A stretch of DNA of 64,000 nucleotides, taken from positions 310,001-374,000 of the forward strand of contig JAJDEO010000063.1 in the NCBI GenBank assembly GCA_029259745.1, in the 5' to 3' direction. Below, piece by piece: positions 51,994-60,540 of the stretch. The translations under genes and the position numbers were made by a program. Each line of letters begins with the position of its first letter. The first letter of the stretch is position 1. The notes below the pieces were generated by a model, which was not told where the DNA came from, did no database searches, and saw only the letters and a list, made by a program, of their open reading frames with translations. This stretch comes from Planctomycetota bacterium. Lineage in GTDB: Bacteria > Planctomycetota > B15-G4.

Positions 51994-54219
51994 ATGGTGG
52001 GTGAGTCGGATGAGGTCGCCAATGAGCGTCGCGTATTTCTGAGCTGGTCGGGGAAGACGAGCAAAGCGGTTGCCGTTGCTCTGCGTGATTTCCTGTCGGC
52101 AGTGGACCCGACGTGGCAGCCGTGGGTGTCGGATGACATCTCGGCGGGTGAGCGATGGGGTGACCAAGTGTCACGCGGCCTCGCACGGAGCTGTTGCGGG
52201 ATCCTTTGTCTCACGCAGACGAACTGCGATGCGCCGTGGTTGATGTTTGAGGCCGGCGCGCTCGCAAACGCGGTCGAGACTCCCGGCGGCGCTGAACGAG
52301 CGCAGGTGATTCCACTGCTGATCGATGCGTCGCTCACGGGCTCGCAGCTGCCCGCGCCGCTCCAGCAGTTCCAGGCCCTGTCCATCGCGATCGACGACGA
52401 CGACGACGGACTCGCTCCGCCCGAGAATATTCGGCGCCTCGTCCACGCCTTGTGCGACGCCTTCCGACAGCCCGTCGATGCCGTCTTCCGACAGCTCGAT
52501 CAATGTTGGTCAAAGGCGGGAAGCGAGTTCCTCGCCGTGTTGAGTTCCGTGGCGTCGCTGCCAGCACACGTCACGCGGCCAATCCACATCGGGCCGTTTT
52601 CAGAGATCTACCACGACATCCGCGGTTCGCTGGAGCACGTCGACTTCTGCGGTGATGTCTACATCTACAACATCGAGCTCATCACGTTGCAGGCTTCCGT
52701 GCTCTGGGATTTCTTCTTTGCGCACCCCGGCGTGAGGTCCGTCAAGCTCGCCCTGCAGCGGCACGTGTGCCTGCGGCTCGAGCGGCAGTGCATGGGGTCG
52801 GTCGCGCGGACACTCCGACGCGGCGCTGGAAAGCTCCAGATCTACCCGGTCCACGTGCCGCGCGAGTGGCGTGGCCAGGCGTTCGGCTACTTCCGATTCT
52901 CCGAGACGGCCAAGCGTGACAACGACGTCGTCTATCGCATGTTCAAGATGACACCCGACTCGCACATCACCCGTCAGGGTGGAGAGACGGTTTATCGCTA
53001 CACGAAGTACACGCGCATCAGTCCTCACGCCGCGGGCTGCGAGGATCTCGTCGGGAATCAGCTGCGCGTGCACTTCGAGAACACCGTTCAAGGGCGAGCG
53101 CCCCTCGACATCGATGACATCGAAGCATTCAACGCCGTGGACGACGAGCGCGACAGCGCGCTCGTCGTCGCCGAGCACGGACTCCAAGAGGAGCATGCGC
53201 GAAAGCTCGCGGCGATGCTGCCGGCGTATCCCGTCGCGATCGACAAGCACGGAGTCGATGGCGTCGAGCGAAGTGTCGAGCGTCTGATCAGCGAGCGGCG
53301 ACTTCACGCGATGCGTCCCTGGAAGGGCGCGACAGAGGAACGACCGAAGCAACGCATGCTGTGGGCGCCGCCGTGGGGCTTGCCGCGTTGGAAGGATGTC
53401 ACGAGCACGTTCGACGCCGAGCTCGACATGGCTGTCGACGACATCGACATCTGGCATGCGCGCTATGCCCAGGCGACGCGGCGCTTCACGTTCACGGGTG
53501 CGCAGCGCGACATCACGAACGGAATCCTCGCTCTGAGTGATGCCGAGGCGGATGCGAACGGAACCGGCCTCGAGCCGCTCGTCGTCACGGCAGTGAGCGT
53601 CAATGCGTACGCGGCCGTGTGCGCCGTGCGGCAGTGTCTGGAACAGAAGCGCGCCAATGTCCGGGCGCTCGTCCTCGTGGCCTCTGCGGTCGACCTCTTC
53701 GACGCCGTCGATGCCTTCCGCGTGACGCGCTCGGGCCACGAGCCTCCCATCCACGCCTCCGAGATGTTCACGCGCAAGTTCTATCGGGCAAAGCCGAGGC
53801 ACACGGCGCCGGTGATCAAGGACCTCTCGTATTTCAACGCACCGGTCGGCACTCATCACCTCCTCGATCTGCGCGTGCGAGGCCGCTCGCATTGCAGCGT
53901 CGACTTCTTGCGTCGGCACCTCGACGATCTCGTCCACGACTATGAGTGCAAGATCTACTTCGTCCATTCGGAACGTGACCAGATGACTCCCATCTCACAG
54001 ATCCACGAGCTCGTTCGAGCGTTGGAGTGGGCTGGTGAAGTGTCTTTGGTCGAGGCACCGATCTATCACGATGTGATCGACGCGAAGTTCGAACTCAATC
54101 CGCTCTTCGGAAATCAATCGGAGATGGCGCGCCTCATCGAGACGGTCTACAAGCCGCTGTTCGGCGGGGCAGCGGGCAGTGCCTACTTGCCAGGTGAAGA
54201 GAACTCGTTCTCCTTCTAG
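51994..54219 (+). CDS. TIR domain protein with C-terminal alpha/beta-hydrolase-like domain
   Basis: A 741-residue cytoplasmic protein; no signal or membrane helix. Residues 12-135 are a TIR domain: strand RRVFLSWSG, then SDDISAGERWGDQV, ILCLTQTNCDAPW and FEAGALA with the likely NADase glutamate Glu86. Residues 190-450 are of no family I recognise. About 455-741 looks like an alpha/beta hydrolase with a plausible triad Ser535 (TAVSVNAY), Asp662 (VHSERDQMTP) and His692 (APIYHDVI). TIR effectors act in antiphage immunity by consuming NAD+ or making signal nucleotides; the fused hydrolase could be a sensor or second effector (inference). Start ATG 51994 or GTG 51997 after GGGAGG. It stands alone, after a possible mobile element. 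Confidence 0.75.
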   Translation: MVGESDEVANERRVFLSWSGKTSKAVAVALRDFLSAVDPTWQPWVSDDISAGERWGDQVSRGLARSCCGILCLTQTNCDAPWLMFEAGALANAVETPGGAERAQVIPLLIDASLTGSQLPAPLQQFQALSIAIDDDDDGLAPPENIRRLVHALCDAFRQPVDAVFRQLDQCWSKAGSEFLAVLSSVASLPAHVTRPIHIGPFSEIYHDIRGSLEHVDFCGDVYIYNIELITLQASVLWDFFFAHPGVRSVKLALQRHVCLRLERQCMGSVARTLRRGAGKLQIYPVHVPREWRGQAFGYFRFSETAKRDNDVVYRMFKMTPDSHITRQGGETVYRYTKYTRISPHAAGCEDLVGNQLRVHFENTVQGRAPLDIDDIEAFNAVDDERDSALVVAEHGLQEEHARKLAAMLPAYPVAIDKHGVDGVERSVERLISERRLHAMRPWKGATEERPKQRMLWAPPWGLPRWKDVTSTFDAELDMAVDDIDIWHARYAQATRRFTFTGAQRDITNGILALSDAEADANGTGLEPLVVTAVSVNAYAAVCAVRQCLEQKRANVRALVLVASAVDLFDAVDAFRVTRSGHEPPIHASEMFTRKFYRAKPRHTAPVIKDLSYFNAPVGTHHLLDLRVRGRSHCSVDFLRRHLDDLVHDYECKIYFVHSERDQMTPISQIHELVRALEWAGEVSLVEAPIYHDVIDAKFELNPLFGNQSEMARLIETVYKPLFGGAAGSAYLPGEENSFSF

Positions 54220-54434
54220 CAGCGTGTTGACACTGCCTCGTATGAGCGGTGCGTGGCCCGTTGTTCCTCGCCGCGGTGAGGGGATTCGTCGAGGCTTTCA
54301 CGCCGCGATGAGGGCGACGCTCGCCCGGTCATGCACGGGGATCGTCGCGCGATCGCGTCTGGAGCTGCGCGGCGGCGACGCATCGGCAGGCGCCGGCGCT
54401 GTTCGCAAGATGGCGAGCGATGTGCTCGCGTCGC

Positions 54435-56243
54435 TCAGGTGCTCGCGAGGAGCGACGCAAGCTGAGCTTCGAGGTTCGCGTACGCCGCGGCCTCTTGGGC
54501 CGTGAGCGAGAGCGGGCCGAACTCGAGCAGATCGTTGAGCTCGAAGGGGTCGACGGCGAGGTCGTACAGACTGTCGGTCGTCACTTCGACGCCGGCCGTG
54601 ACCGACGTGCGTCGGATCAACTTGTAGTGGGCCCCGCGCACCATCGTGCGCGTGAACGGTGAGTCCTCGAACGCAACAGCCACGGCGTTCGTGAGTTTCC
54701 ACTGCAGGTTGGGGATCTGGACGATCGCCTGGATGAACATCGAGTACGGACTGACGAACGGCGGGATCTCACCGGGAATCGATGTCGAAAACTCACCCGA
54801 CGGATCAGCGAACACCGTGAGGAGTCCGAGCCAGGGTGCGCCCGGCGCGATCGTTCCACCGCCGACGCCCGTGCTGGGTGCGTACAGCAACGACGGCACG
54901 ACGATGACGGGTGCGAACGGAGCGACGCCGGAGATCGTCAGTGTCGCCGGGTCACTGCCCGGGTAGAGATGAGGTCCACAGACCGACAGCAAGAAGTCTT
55001 GTTGCGCCGCGAAGCCGAGGTCGAGATTGCAGTAGGTCGCGTCGGTGCCCGTGTTCGGGTAGGCGAGCTGCGAGAAGACGTCGGTGCGCGGCGGTGGCGC
55101 GTTCGGATCGCTGAGGATCGGCTCGAGGCTGACCCCGTCGATCGTTTTTCCGGGGACGGCCGTGGTGATGTCGACGTCGGCGAGATCGGCAACGGTCGAG
55201 AAGAGGTCGACGGCGTGGGCGAGCGCCGATGTGTGGCGTCCCTTCGCGGCGACGTTCGCACCGCTGACGATGAGCGGCACCCGCACGCCGCCTTCGAACG
55301 CCGTGCCCTTCGCATGCTCGTTGTCGAACGGCGGGACTGTCGTGCCGCCGGGCGTCCCGTTGTCGCCGATGAAGATCACCGTCGTGCGAGCGAGGACGTC
55401 TGGCGAGACGGATGCGAACAACCGTCCGATCTCCTTGTCCATGGCCTCGACCATGGCCTTGTACAGCGGCCGCGGATTCAGGTCGGGGTCACCGGCGCTG
55501 ACGTCGACGTTGTGAAGATGCGAGGGCGGCGCATGATAGGGCGAGTGCGGCGCGTGGAACGGCAGGTAGACGAACCACGGCTCGGGTGCCGCGTTGATCC
55601 AGTTGCGCGTGACGTTCACCATCGCCGACGTCGCGTACGTGTTCGAGTTGGACGTCACGCCGTTCGTGATGCGCTTCCACTTGAAGTAGTCCTGCGATCC
55701 GTCTTGGTAGAGGTTGTACAGCGACCCGTCGAAGTGGTCGTAGCCCGCGTCGTTCGGTGCCGTCGGACCGCCCGTGAAGTTCGTCGTGAGGTGCCACTTG
55801 CCGAACGCCGCCGTGCCGTAAGCGCCGCCGGGGCTGAGCTTCATGATCTGGGGGAGCGTGATCTCGTCGTCTGGGAGTGAGGCTGTCTCCCAGGGCTGGA
55901 GTCCGCTGCCGAGCGACGTGCGGAAGTTGTAGCGCCCCGTCTGGATGTTGGCCCGCGTCGGTGTGCACGTCGGGCTTGCGTAGGCGAAGTCGAACGTGAC
56001 GCCGTCGGCCGCGAGCGAATCGATGGTCGGCGTGGAGGGGAGGTCGGACCCGAGGCCGTAGAGCTCCAGCATGTCCACGCCGAGATCGTCGGCCACGATC
56101 AGGAGGACGTTCGGCTGGACGACCGTGTCACCCACGAGCGCACTCGTCGGCGCTGCGCACGCGAGAGTCGCGAACGCGGACATGCACAGTCCGGCGAGCG
56201 AAGGAAGTGAGAACGACAGGTGTGCGCGGGTGGCGGGCATCAT
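54435..56243 (-). CDS. Secreted sulfatase with canonical C-x-P-x-R site and inserted beta module
   Basis: A 602-residue exported sulfatase with a signal peptide. Metal ligands lie in LLIVADDLGVD (Asp52, Asp53), and the formylglycine motif is Cys93-Thr-Pro-Thr-Arg97, so it needs maturation by a formylglycine-generating enzyme or radical-SAM maturase. GKWHLT, the later FIGDNGTPGG and the ELYDL-like DSLYDLAVDPFELNDL ending match the family. Unusually, residues about 415-520 form a beta module (APFAPVIVV...NLQWKLTNAVAVAF) of the kind that ends other secreted proteins here, inserted just before the C-terminal VRGAHYKLIRR strand. Substrate unknown. Confidence 0.87.
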   Translation of the reverse strand: MMPATRAHLSFSLPSLAGLCMSAFATLACAAPTSALVGDTVVQPNVLLIVADDLGVDMLELYGLGSDLPSTPTIDSLAADGVTFDFAYASPTCTPTRANIQTGRYNFRTSLGSGLQPWETASLPDDEITLPQIMKLSPGGAYGTAAFGKWHLTTNFTGGPTAPNDAGYDHFDGSLYNLYQDGSQDYFKWKRITNGVTSNSNTYATSAMVNVTRNWINAAPEPWFVYLPFHAPHSPYHAPPSHLHNVDVSAGDPDLNPRPLYKAMVEAMDKEIGRLFASVSPDVLARTTVIFIGDNGTPGGTTVPPFDNEHAKGTAFEGGVRVPLIVSGANVAAKGRHTSALAHAVDLFSTVADLADVDITTAVPGKTIDGVSLEPILSDPNAPPPRTDVFSQLAYPNTGTDATYCNLDLGFAAQQDFLLSVCGPHLYPGSDPATLTISGVAPFAPVIVVPSLLYAPSTGVGGGTIAPGAPWLGLLTVFADPSGEFSTSIPGEIPPFVSPYSMFIQAIVQIPNLQWKLTNAVAVAFEDSPFTRTMVRGAHYKLIRRTSVTAGVEVTTDSLYDLAVDPFELNDLLEFGPLSLTAQEAAAYANLEAQLASLLAST

Positions 56244-56494
56244 GGGGGTGTGGGGCAAGAAGCTGGCAGCGCGTGACGAGGAAGCGTGCGTTCGGGGATG
56301 TGTCCGCTCGAGGGAGATCAATGCGGCAGATCGCGGTGGACTCGTTGCGGTCTGGCACCGCGGAGGGCGATGCGGCGGGCGCTTCGATGAACGGAGTGAC
56401 CTCGAGCAAGCGCTGCGAGGGCGGTCGGTCCACGCTGGCGATCGTACGTGATGACAGCGTCATCTGTGTGGTGGGTTGAACATCACGTGTCACA

Positions 56495-57790
56495 TCAAAA
56501 GAAGCCGAGTTGAACGCCGCCGGTCGCTGAGAGGGTGTTCGCGCCCGGTTGCGGCGTCCAAACCTGCACGAACGCGGCGATTCCTTCGACGCCAGTGGGG
56601 ACGACCGATGACAGGTTTGCTGCGCCATTTTGGTCGAGTGCAAGCATCGGCATCAGGGGAAGGAGATCGCCGACGAGCAGCGTGCAACCAGAAGGCAGCG
56701 CGATCTCCGCGGACGCGAGACCCACGACGAAGAACGCCGTCGACGCGGGCGGACCCGCGGCGACATCGAGCGTGATGACGGAGCCGCTGCGAGGACAGCC
56801 ACGCAGTTCGAGCGACGGCGGCGTGCTGGCGGCGGCGCAGCCAGCGCCGTAGCTCGTTCCGGGAGCCCCGACGAGCCACGCGAAGAGATTGCGTGCGTAC
56901 TGCGCGTTGTCGTGTCGTGTGATGTCCGTGCCAGAACCGTTCACGTTGTGGAATGTATTGCGATCGAAGTGCCCGACGACTCGGCCGGCGCCATACTCGA
57001 CGACCACGAGTGCGGCGTCGTCGGGCGTCGTCGGAACCAACGTGCCGATCGACGGCGAATCATTGAGGCGCTTCTGGCCCTTCGCGTTGGCGAGGATCAC
57101 GGGTGTCACACCGTCGAAGAGCGCTGTGACGGTAAGCGCCGAGACGCCTTCGCCATCAAAGGTGTTCACATCGTCGTTCGTGCCGACGAGTCCGTCGGGG
57201 CCGGCGAGAATCGGATGCGTGCCCTTGTCGACGCCGTTCACGATGAAGTCACCGGCGCTCCGCGACAGCGTGTAGAAGCCCTTGTCTTGGTTCATCACGA
57301 GGTCGAACACGCCGAGCAGTGATTGATCCGACGAGGGAGCCTCGCCCCAGTCGAGACCCCAGTCGCCGTCGCTCGAGAACATCGCGGCTCCGCCTTCGCA
57401 GATCCAGGTCCGGAGCGCCTCGCTCGCGGCGGGCGGGTAGACGACGTTGTTCGACGTGAAGGCGAGGACGTCCGTGTCCGCAAGCGCGGCGGGGAAGTCG
57501 GCGGTGCCGGGCGCAGCGAGCGGGCCCTCGGCGATCTCGTCGACCACGTAGCCATCGGCCGCGAGAAGGGCGGCGAGCTCGGCGTAGCCGTGGTTCCCCG
57601 GAGTCGTGAGCGTGTCGAAGATGCTCGAGAGACTGTCGAGCCCGGCACCGCTGAGGTGCCCGGTGGTGCCGAGCCCACCTCGGACGAAGACGATCACGGG
57701 CGGATCGTCACCCAAGGCAGCGGCAACCGCCGGAGGTGTCGCGATGCCGGCCAAGACGAGCAGAATCGGGAAGGCACGGGGTGGGGCCAC
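56495..57790 (-). CDS. Secreted ThuA/GATase-like protein with shared C-terminal module
   Basis: A 431-residue exported protein with signal peptide (MAPPRAFPILLVLAGI start). Residues 30-310 have the alternating strand-helix layout of class I glutamine amidotransferase-like or ThuA-type domains: VIVFVRGG, VDEIAEGPL, DVLAFTSNNVVYP, WICEGGAAMFSSDGDWG and VVEYGAGRVVGHFDRN. The catalytic Cys of true amidotransferases is not obvious. The last 105 residues are the beta module shared with other secreted proteins of this window (FVQVWTPQPGANTLSATGG). GTG start. Same direction as the sulfatase downstream, 251 bases away. Confidence 0.68.
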   Translation of the reverse strand: MAPPRAFPILLVLAGIATPPAVAAALGDDPPVIVFVRGGLGTTGHLSGAGLDSLSSIFDTLTTPGNHGYAELAALLAADGYVVDEIAEGPLAAPGTADFPAALADTDVLAFTSNNVVYPPAASEALRTWICEGGAAMFSSDGDWGLDWGEAPSSDQSLLGVFDLVMNQDKGFYTLSRSAGDFIVNGVDKGTHPILAGPDGLVGTNDDVNTFDGEGVSALTVTALFDGVTPVILANAKGQKRLNDSPSIGTLVPTTPDDAALVVVEYGAGRVVGHFDRNTFHNVNGSGTDITRHDNAQYARNLFAWLVGAPGTSYGAGCAAASTPPSLELRGCPRSGSVITLDVAAGPPASTAFFVVGLASAEIALPSGCTLLVGDLLPLMPMLALDQNGAANLSSVVPTGVEGIAAFVQVWTPQPGANTLSATGGVQLGFF

Positions 57791-57958
57791 GGGCGTCTCC
57801 GGGATGGGGTCCCGGATTGTGGCACGACATGCATGTTCTCTCGCTATGTGAGGACGTCGGAGGACGGGGACGCGTCACAGTTGTCGCCAACTCGCCCTTC
57901 GACGCCATCCAGGTCGACCGCTACGCTCCGCGGTTGCGACGTCTTTCCGGAGAACTCC

Positions 57959-59011
57959 ATGTCCGTCCGCCCCTTCCTTCTCGCCGTAGTGCTCCTTGCC
58001 GGAGCGAGCGCCGCGACGGCGCAGGAGCGCCTGCCGCAACCCTGGTCGAGTCCGCGCGCAACCGTCTCACAGCGCGTCGGTATGACGGACGTCGAGGTCG
58101 TCTACTTTCGGCCCGGTGTGAAGGAGCGTCAGATCTGGGGCGGTCTCGTTCCGTATGACCGCGTGTGGCGTTGCGGTGCCAACGAGAACACCGTCGTCTC
58201 CTTTGCCCACGACGTGATGATCGAGGGCGAGGTGCTGGCGGCCGGTGACTACGGCTTGCACATGATCCCGCGCGCCGACCGCTGGACCGTGATCTTCAGC
58301 ACCAACACGACGTCGTGGGGAAGCTACTTCTACGACGAGACCGAGGACGCGCTGCGCGTGGACGTCACGCCGTCCAAGGCACCGACGATGGAGTGGCTTC
58401 AGTTCGAGTTCGGCGAACTCACGACGGAGTCCGCGACGCTGAGCTTGCGTTGGTCGGATGTGCGAGTGCCGGTGAGGATCACGACCGACACCCACGCCAT
58501 CGTCCTCGAAGGTGCGCGGACGAGCTATCTGCGCAACCTCCCGGCATTCTCGTGGCAGGGTTGGAACAACGCGGCGGACTACTGCTTGCGCAATGACGTC
58601 AACCTCGAGGAAGGGCTGACGTGGGCCGAGAATTCGGTGCGGCGCGTCGCGAACTTCACGAACGTCAGCACGAAGGCGGGCTTGCTCGAGAAGCTCGGCC
58701 GCGCCGAAGAGGCTGCGGCGGCACGCGAACAGGCGTTGAACGTCACCACGGAGGCCGAGCTGAACAGCCTCGGCTTCCGCCACTTGCAGCAGGACGACAC
58801 TGAACGCGCCGTCGCGCTCTTCGAACGAAACACGCTCAATCACCCGAGTTCATGGAGCGCTTTCGACAGCCTCGGGCATGCCTATGCCAAGGTGGGCCGG
58901 ACGGACGATGCGATCGTCGCGTACACGCGCGCACTCGAACTCGTGGGAGCGGCGGGCAACGCCGAAGAGGGCGAACGCATCCGTTCGATCCTCAACGGAC
59001 TGGGAGGTTGA
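57959..59011 (+). CDS. Secreted DUF2911-family protein with TPR-like C-terminus
   Basis: A 350-residue exported protein; the signal peptide ends near SAATAQ. Residues 25-180 match the DUF2911 family, with its PSPRATVSQRVG-like start, VYFRPGVKERQIWGGLVPYDRVWRCGANENT (core motif WGGLVPYDRVWR) and a GDYGLHMIP strand. Residues 235-345 contain TPR-like helix pairs (AFDSLGHAYAKVGRTDDAIVAYTRAL). Function of the family unknown. ATG at 57959 after CCGGAGA. The stop overlaps the next ATG by one base. Confidence 0.75.
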   Translation: MSVRPFLLAVVLLAGASAATAQERLPQPWSSPRATVSQRVGMTDVEVVYFRPGVKERQIWGGLVPYDRVWRCGANENTVVSFAHDVMIEGEVLAAGDYGLHMIPRADRWTVIFSTNTTSWGSYFYDETEDALRVDVTPSKAPTMEWLQFEFGELTTESATLSLRWSDVRVPVRITTDTHAIVLEGARTSYLRNLPAFSWQGWNNAADYCLRNDVNLEEGLTWAENSVRRVANFTNVSTKAGLLEKLGRAEEAAAAREQALNVTTEAELNSLGFRHLQQDDTERAVALFERNTLNHPSSWSAFDSLGHAYAKVGRTDDAIVAYTRALELVGAAGNAEEGERIRSILNGLGG

Positions 59012-60528
59012 TGTTGATCACACGAACTGGCGCGCTCGCGCTCACGTTGCTGGCGTCATGTGCGACGGCACCTTCCGGCACGGCCGTCCCCGAGCTCTCG
59101 AGCGTTGCCGCGACACCGCCGGTACCGGCACCGATGGTGAGCGCCGAGGCGTTCGCGCCATGGCTCACGGCCCGCGATATCCTCGCGTCCGACACAACAT
59201 CAGCGCCGAGAGCCGGTGCCGCAGGCCTCGGTGATCGCTACTACCCAGAGCTCGGGAACGGTGGCATCGATGTTCTGAACTACGATCTCGATCTCGAGAT
59301 CGATCCCGTCATCGGGCGTCTCGACGGCGTCGCGACGTTGACCGTGCGCGCGCTCCATGGGCTTTCGTCGTTCCAGCTCGAACTCTGGAAGCTCACCGTC
59401 GAGAGTGTCGCGATCGACGGCACGCCTGCCGACGTTCAGCGGGTCGGGGACGAGCTGCTCATCACTCCGAAGGCGCCAATCGCCGGCGGCAGCGCGTTCC
59501 ACGTCGCGATCGCGTACGGCGGCACGCCCGCCGGCGTTCCGTCACCGTCGGTGCCCTTCGAGGGCGGCATCGGCTGGATCCACACCGGCGACTCGACGTA
59601 CGTGATGAGTCAGCCGAACGGCGCACCGTCGTTCTTCCCGTGCAACGACACGCCGCTCGACAAGGCGCTCTACACGTTTCGGATCACGGCTCCGCGCGGC
59701 ATGAAGGCCGTCGCCAATGGCAAGCTCATGTCGGTGGAAGATCATTCGGACTCACGCACGACCACATGGCGCGCCAGCGATCCGATGGTGAGCTATCTCG
59801 CGACAGTCGCCGTGGGCCCGTTCGAAGAGGTCGTGCAGGAAGGGCCGCGCGGACTTCCCATCCGTCACTACTTCCACCCGTCGATCGAAGCGGCCGACCG
59901 CAAGGCCTTTGAGCGCGCGCCCGAGATGATCGCGTTCCTCGAGGAACGCTTCGGCCCGTATCCGTTCGAAAGCTTCGGGTCGATTGTCAGCAACTCACCA
60001 ATCCCCGCCGCGCTCGAGACGCAGACGATCCCGACGTACGGCGCGGCCGCGACGGGCGAGAGCGTCATCATGCACGAGCTCGCGCATCAGTGGTTCGGCA
60101 ACAGCGTCAACGTGCGCGACTGGAGTCAGCTCTGGATCAGCGAGGGCTTCGCGAGTTACGCGTCGTGGCTGTGGACGGAGCACACGCGCGGCCCCAACGC
60201 GATCGCTGCGCAGAGCCAGGCGATGTACGGCTTCATGAAGCAGCGAGAGGTTGCGTCACCCGCCGACCCGGGCATCGAGAACCTCTTCGGTCTTGAAGTC
60301 TACGTGCGCGGGCCGTGGGTGCTGCATGCCCTACGCGGCGAGGTCGGCGACGAGGCATTCTTCGAGACCTTGCGCACGTTCCACGGTCGCCACGACGACG
60401 GGCACGCCACGATCGAGGACTTCGTCGACACGGCCGTCGAGATCAACGGTCCCAGCGTCGAGGCACTGCTGCGCACGTGGCTGTTCGAGGATGAAGTCCC
60501 CGACGTCGCCGAGATGGACGTGCCGTAG
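59011..60528 (+). CDS. M1-family zinc aminopeptidase, lipoprotein
   Basis: A 505-residue exported metallopeptidase. The lipoprotein signal ends at Cys17 (LLASC). After an N-terminal beta domain (80-290; YDLDLEIDPVIGRLDG, PNGAPSFFPCND), the catalytic domain has His355-Glu356-x2-His359 in HELAHQWFGN and the third zinc ligand Glu378 in ISEGFASY, the M1 arrangement of HExxH-x18-E. The GAMEN substrate motif is replaced by AALETQT-type sequence, as in several bacterial M1 relatives. The C-terminal helical domain is shortened. The ATG overlaps the previous stop. Confidence 0.9.
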   Translation: MLITRTGALALTLLASCATAPSGTAVPELSSVAATPPVPAPMVSAEAFAPWLTARDILASDTTSAPRAGAAGLGDRYYPELGNGGIDVLNYDLDLEIDPVIGRLDGVATLTVRALHGLSSFQLELWKLTVESVAIDGTPADVQRVGDELLITPKAPIAGGSAFHVAIAYGGTPAGVPSPSVPFEGGIGWIHTGDSTYVMSQPNGAPSFFPCNDTPLDKALYTFRITAPRGMKAVANGKLMSVEDHSDSRTTTWRASDPMVSYLATVAVGPFEEVVQEGPRGLPIRHYFHPSIEAADRKAFERAPEMIAFLEERFGPYPFESFGSIVSNSPIPAALETQTIPTYGAAATGESVIMHELAHQWFGNSVNVRDWSQLWISEGFASYASWLWTEHTRGPNAIAAQSQAMYGFMKQREVASPADPGIENLFGLEVYVRGPWVLHALRGEVGDEAFFETLRTFHGRHDDGHATIEDFVDTAVEINGPSVEALLRTWLFEDEVPDVAEMDVP

Positions 60529-60540
60529 CACGGGCGCGGG

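Noticed and set aside
54220..54434. Third copy of the inverted-repeat motif just after the TIR gene
   Set aside because: A weakly similar AGCAGCGTGTTGAC lies after the stop, but it differs at too many positions to count as an element end.
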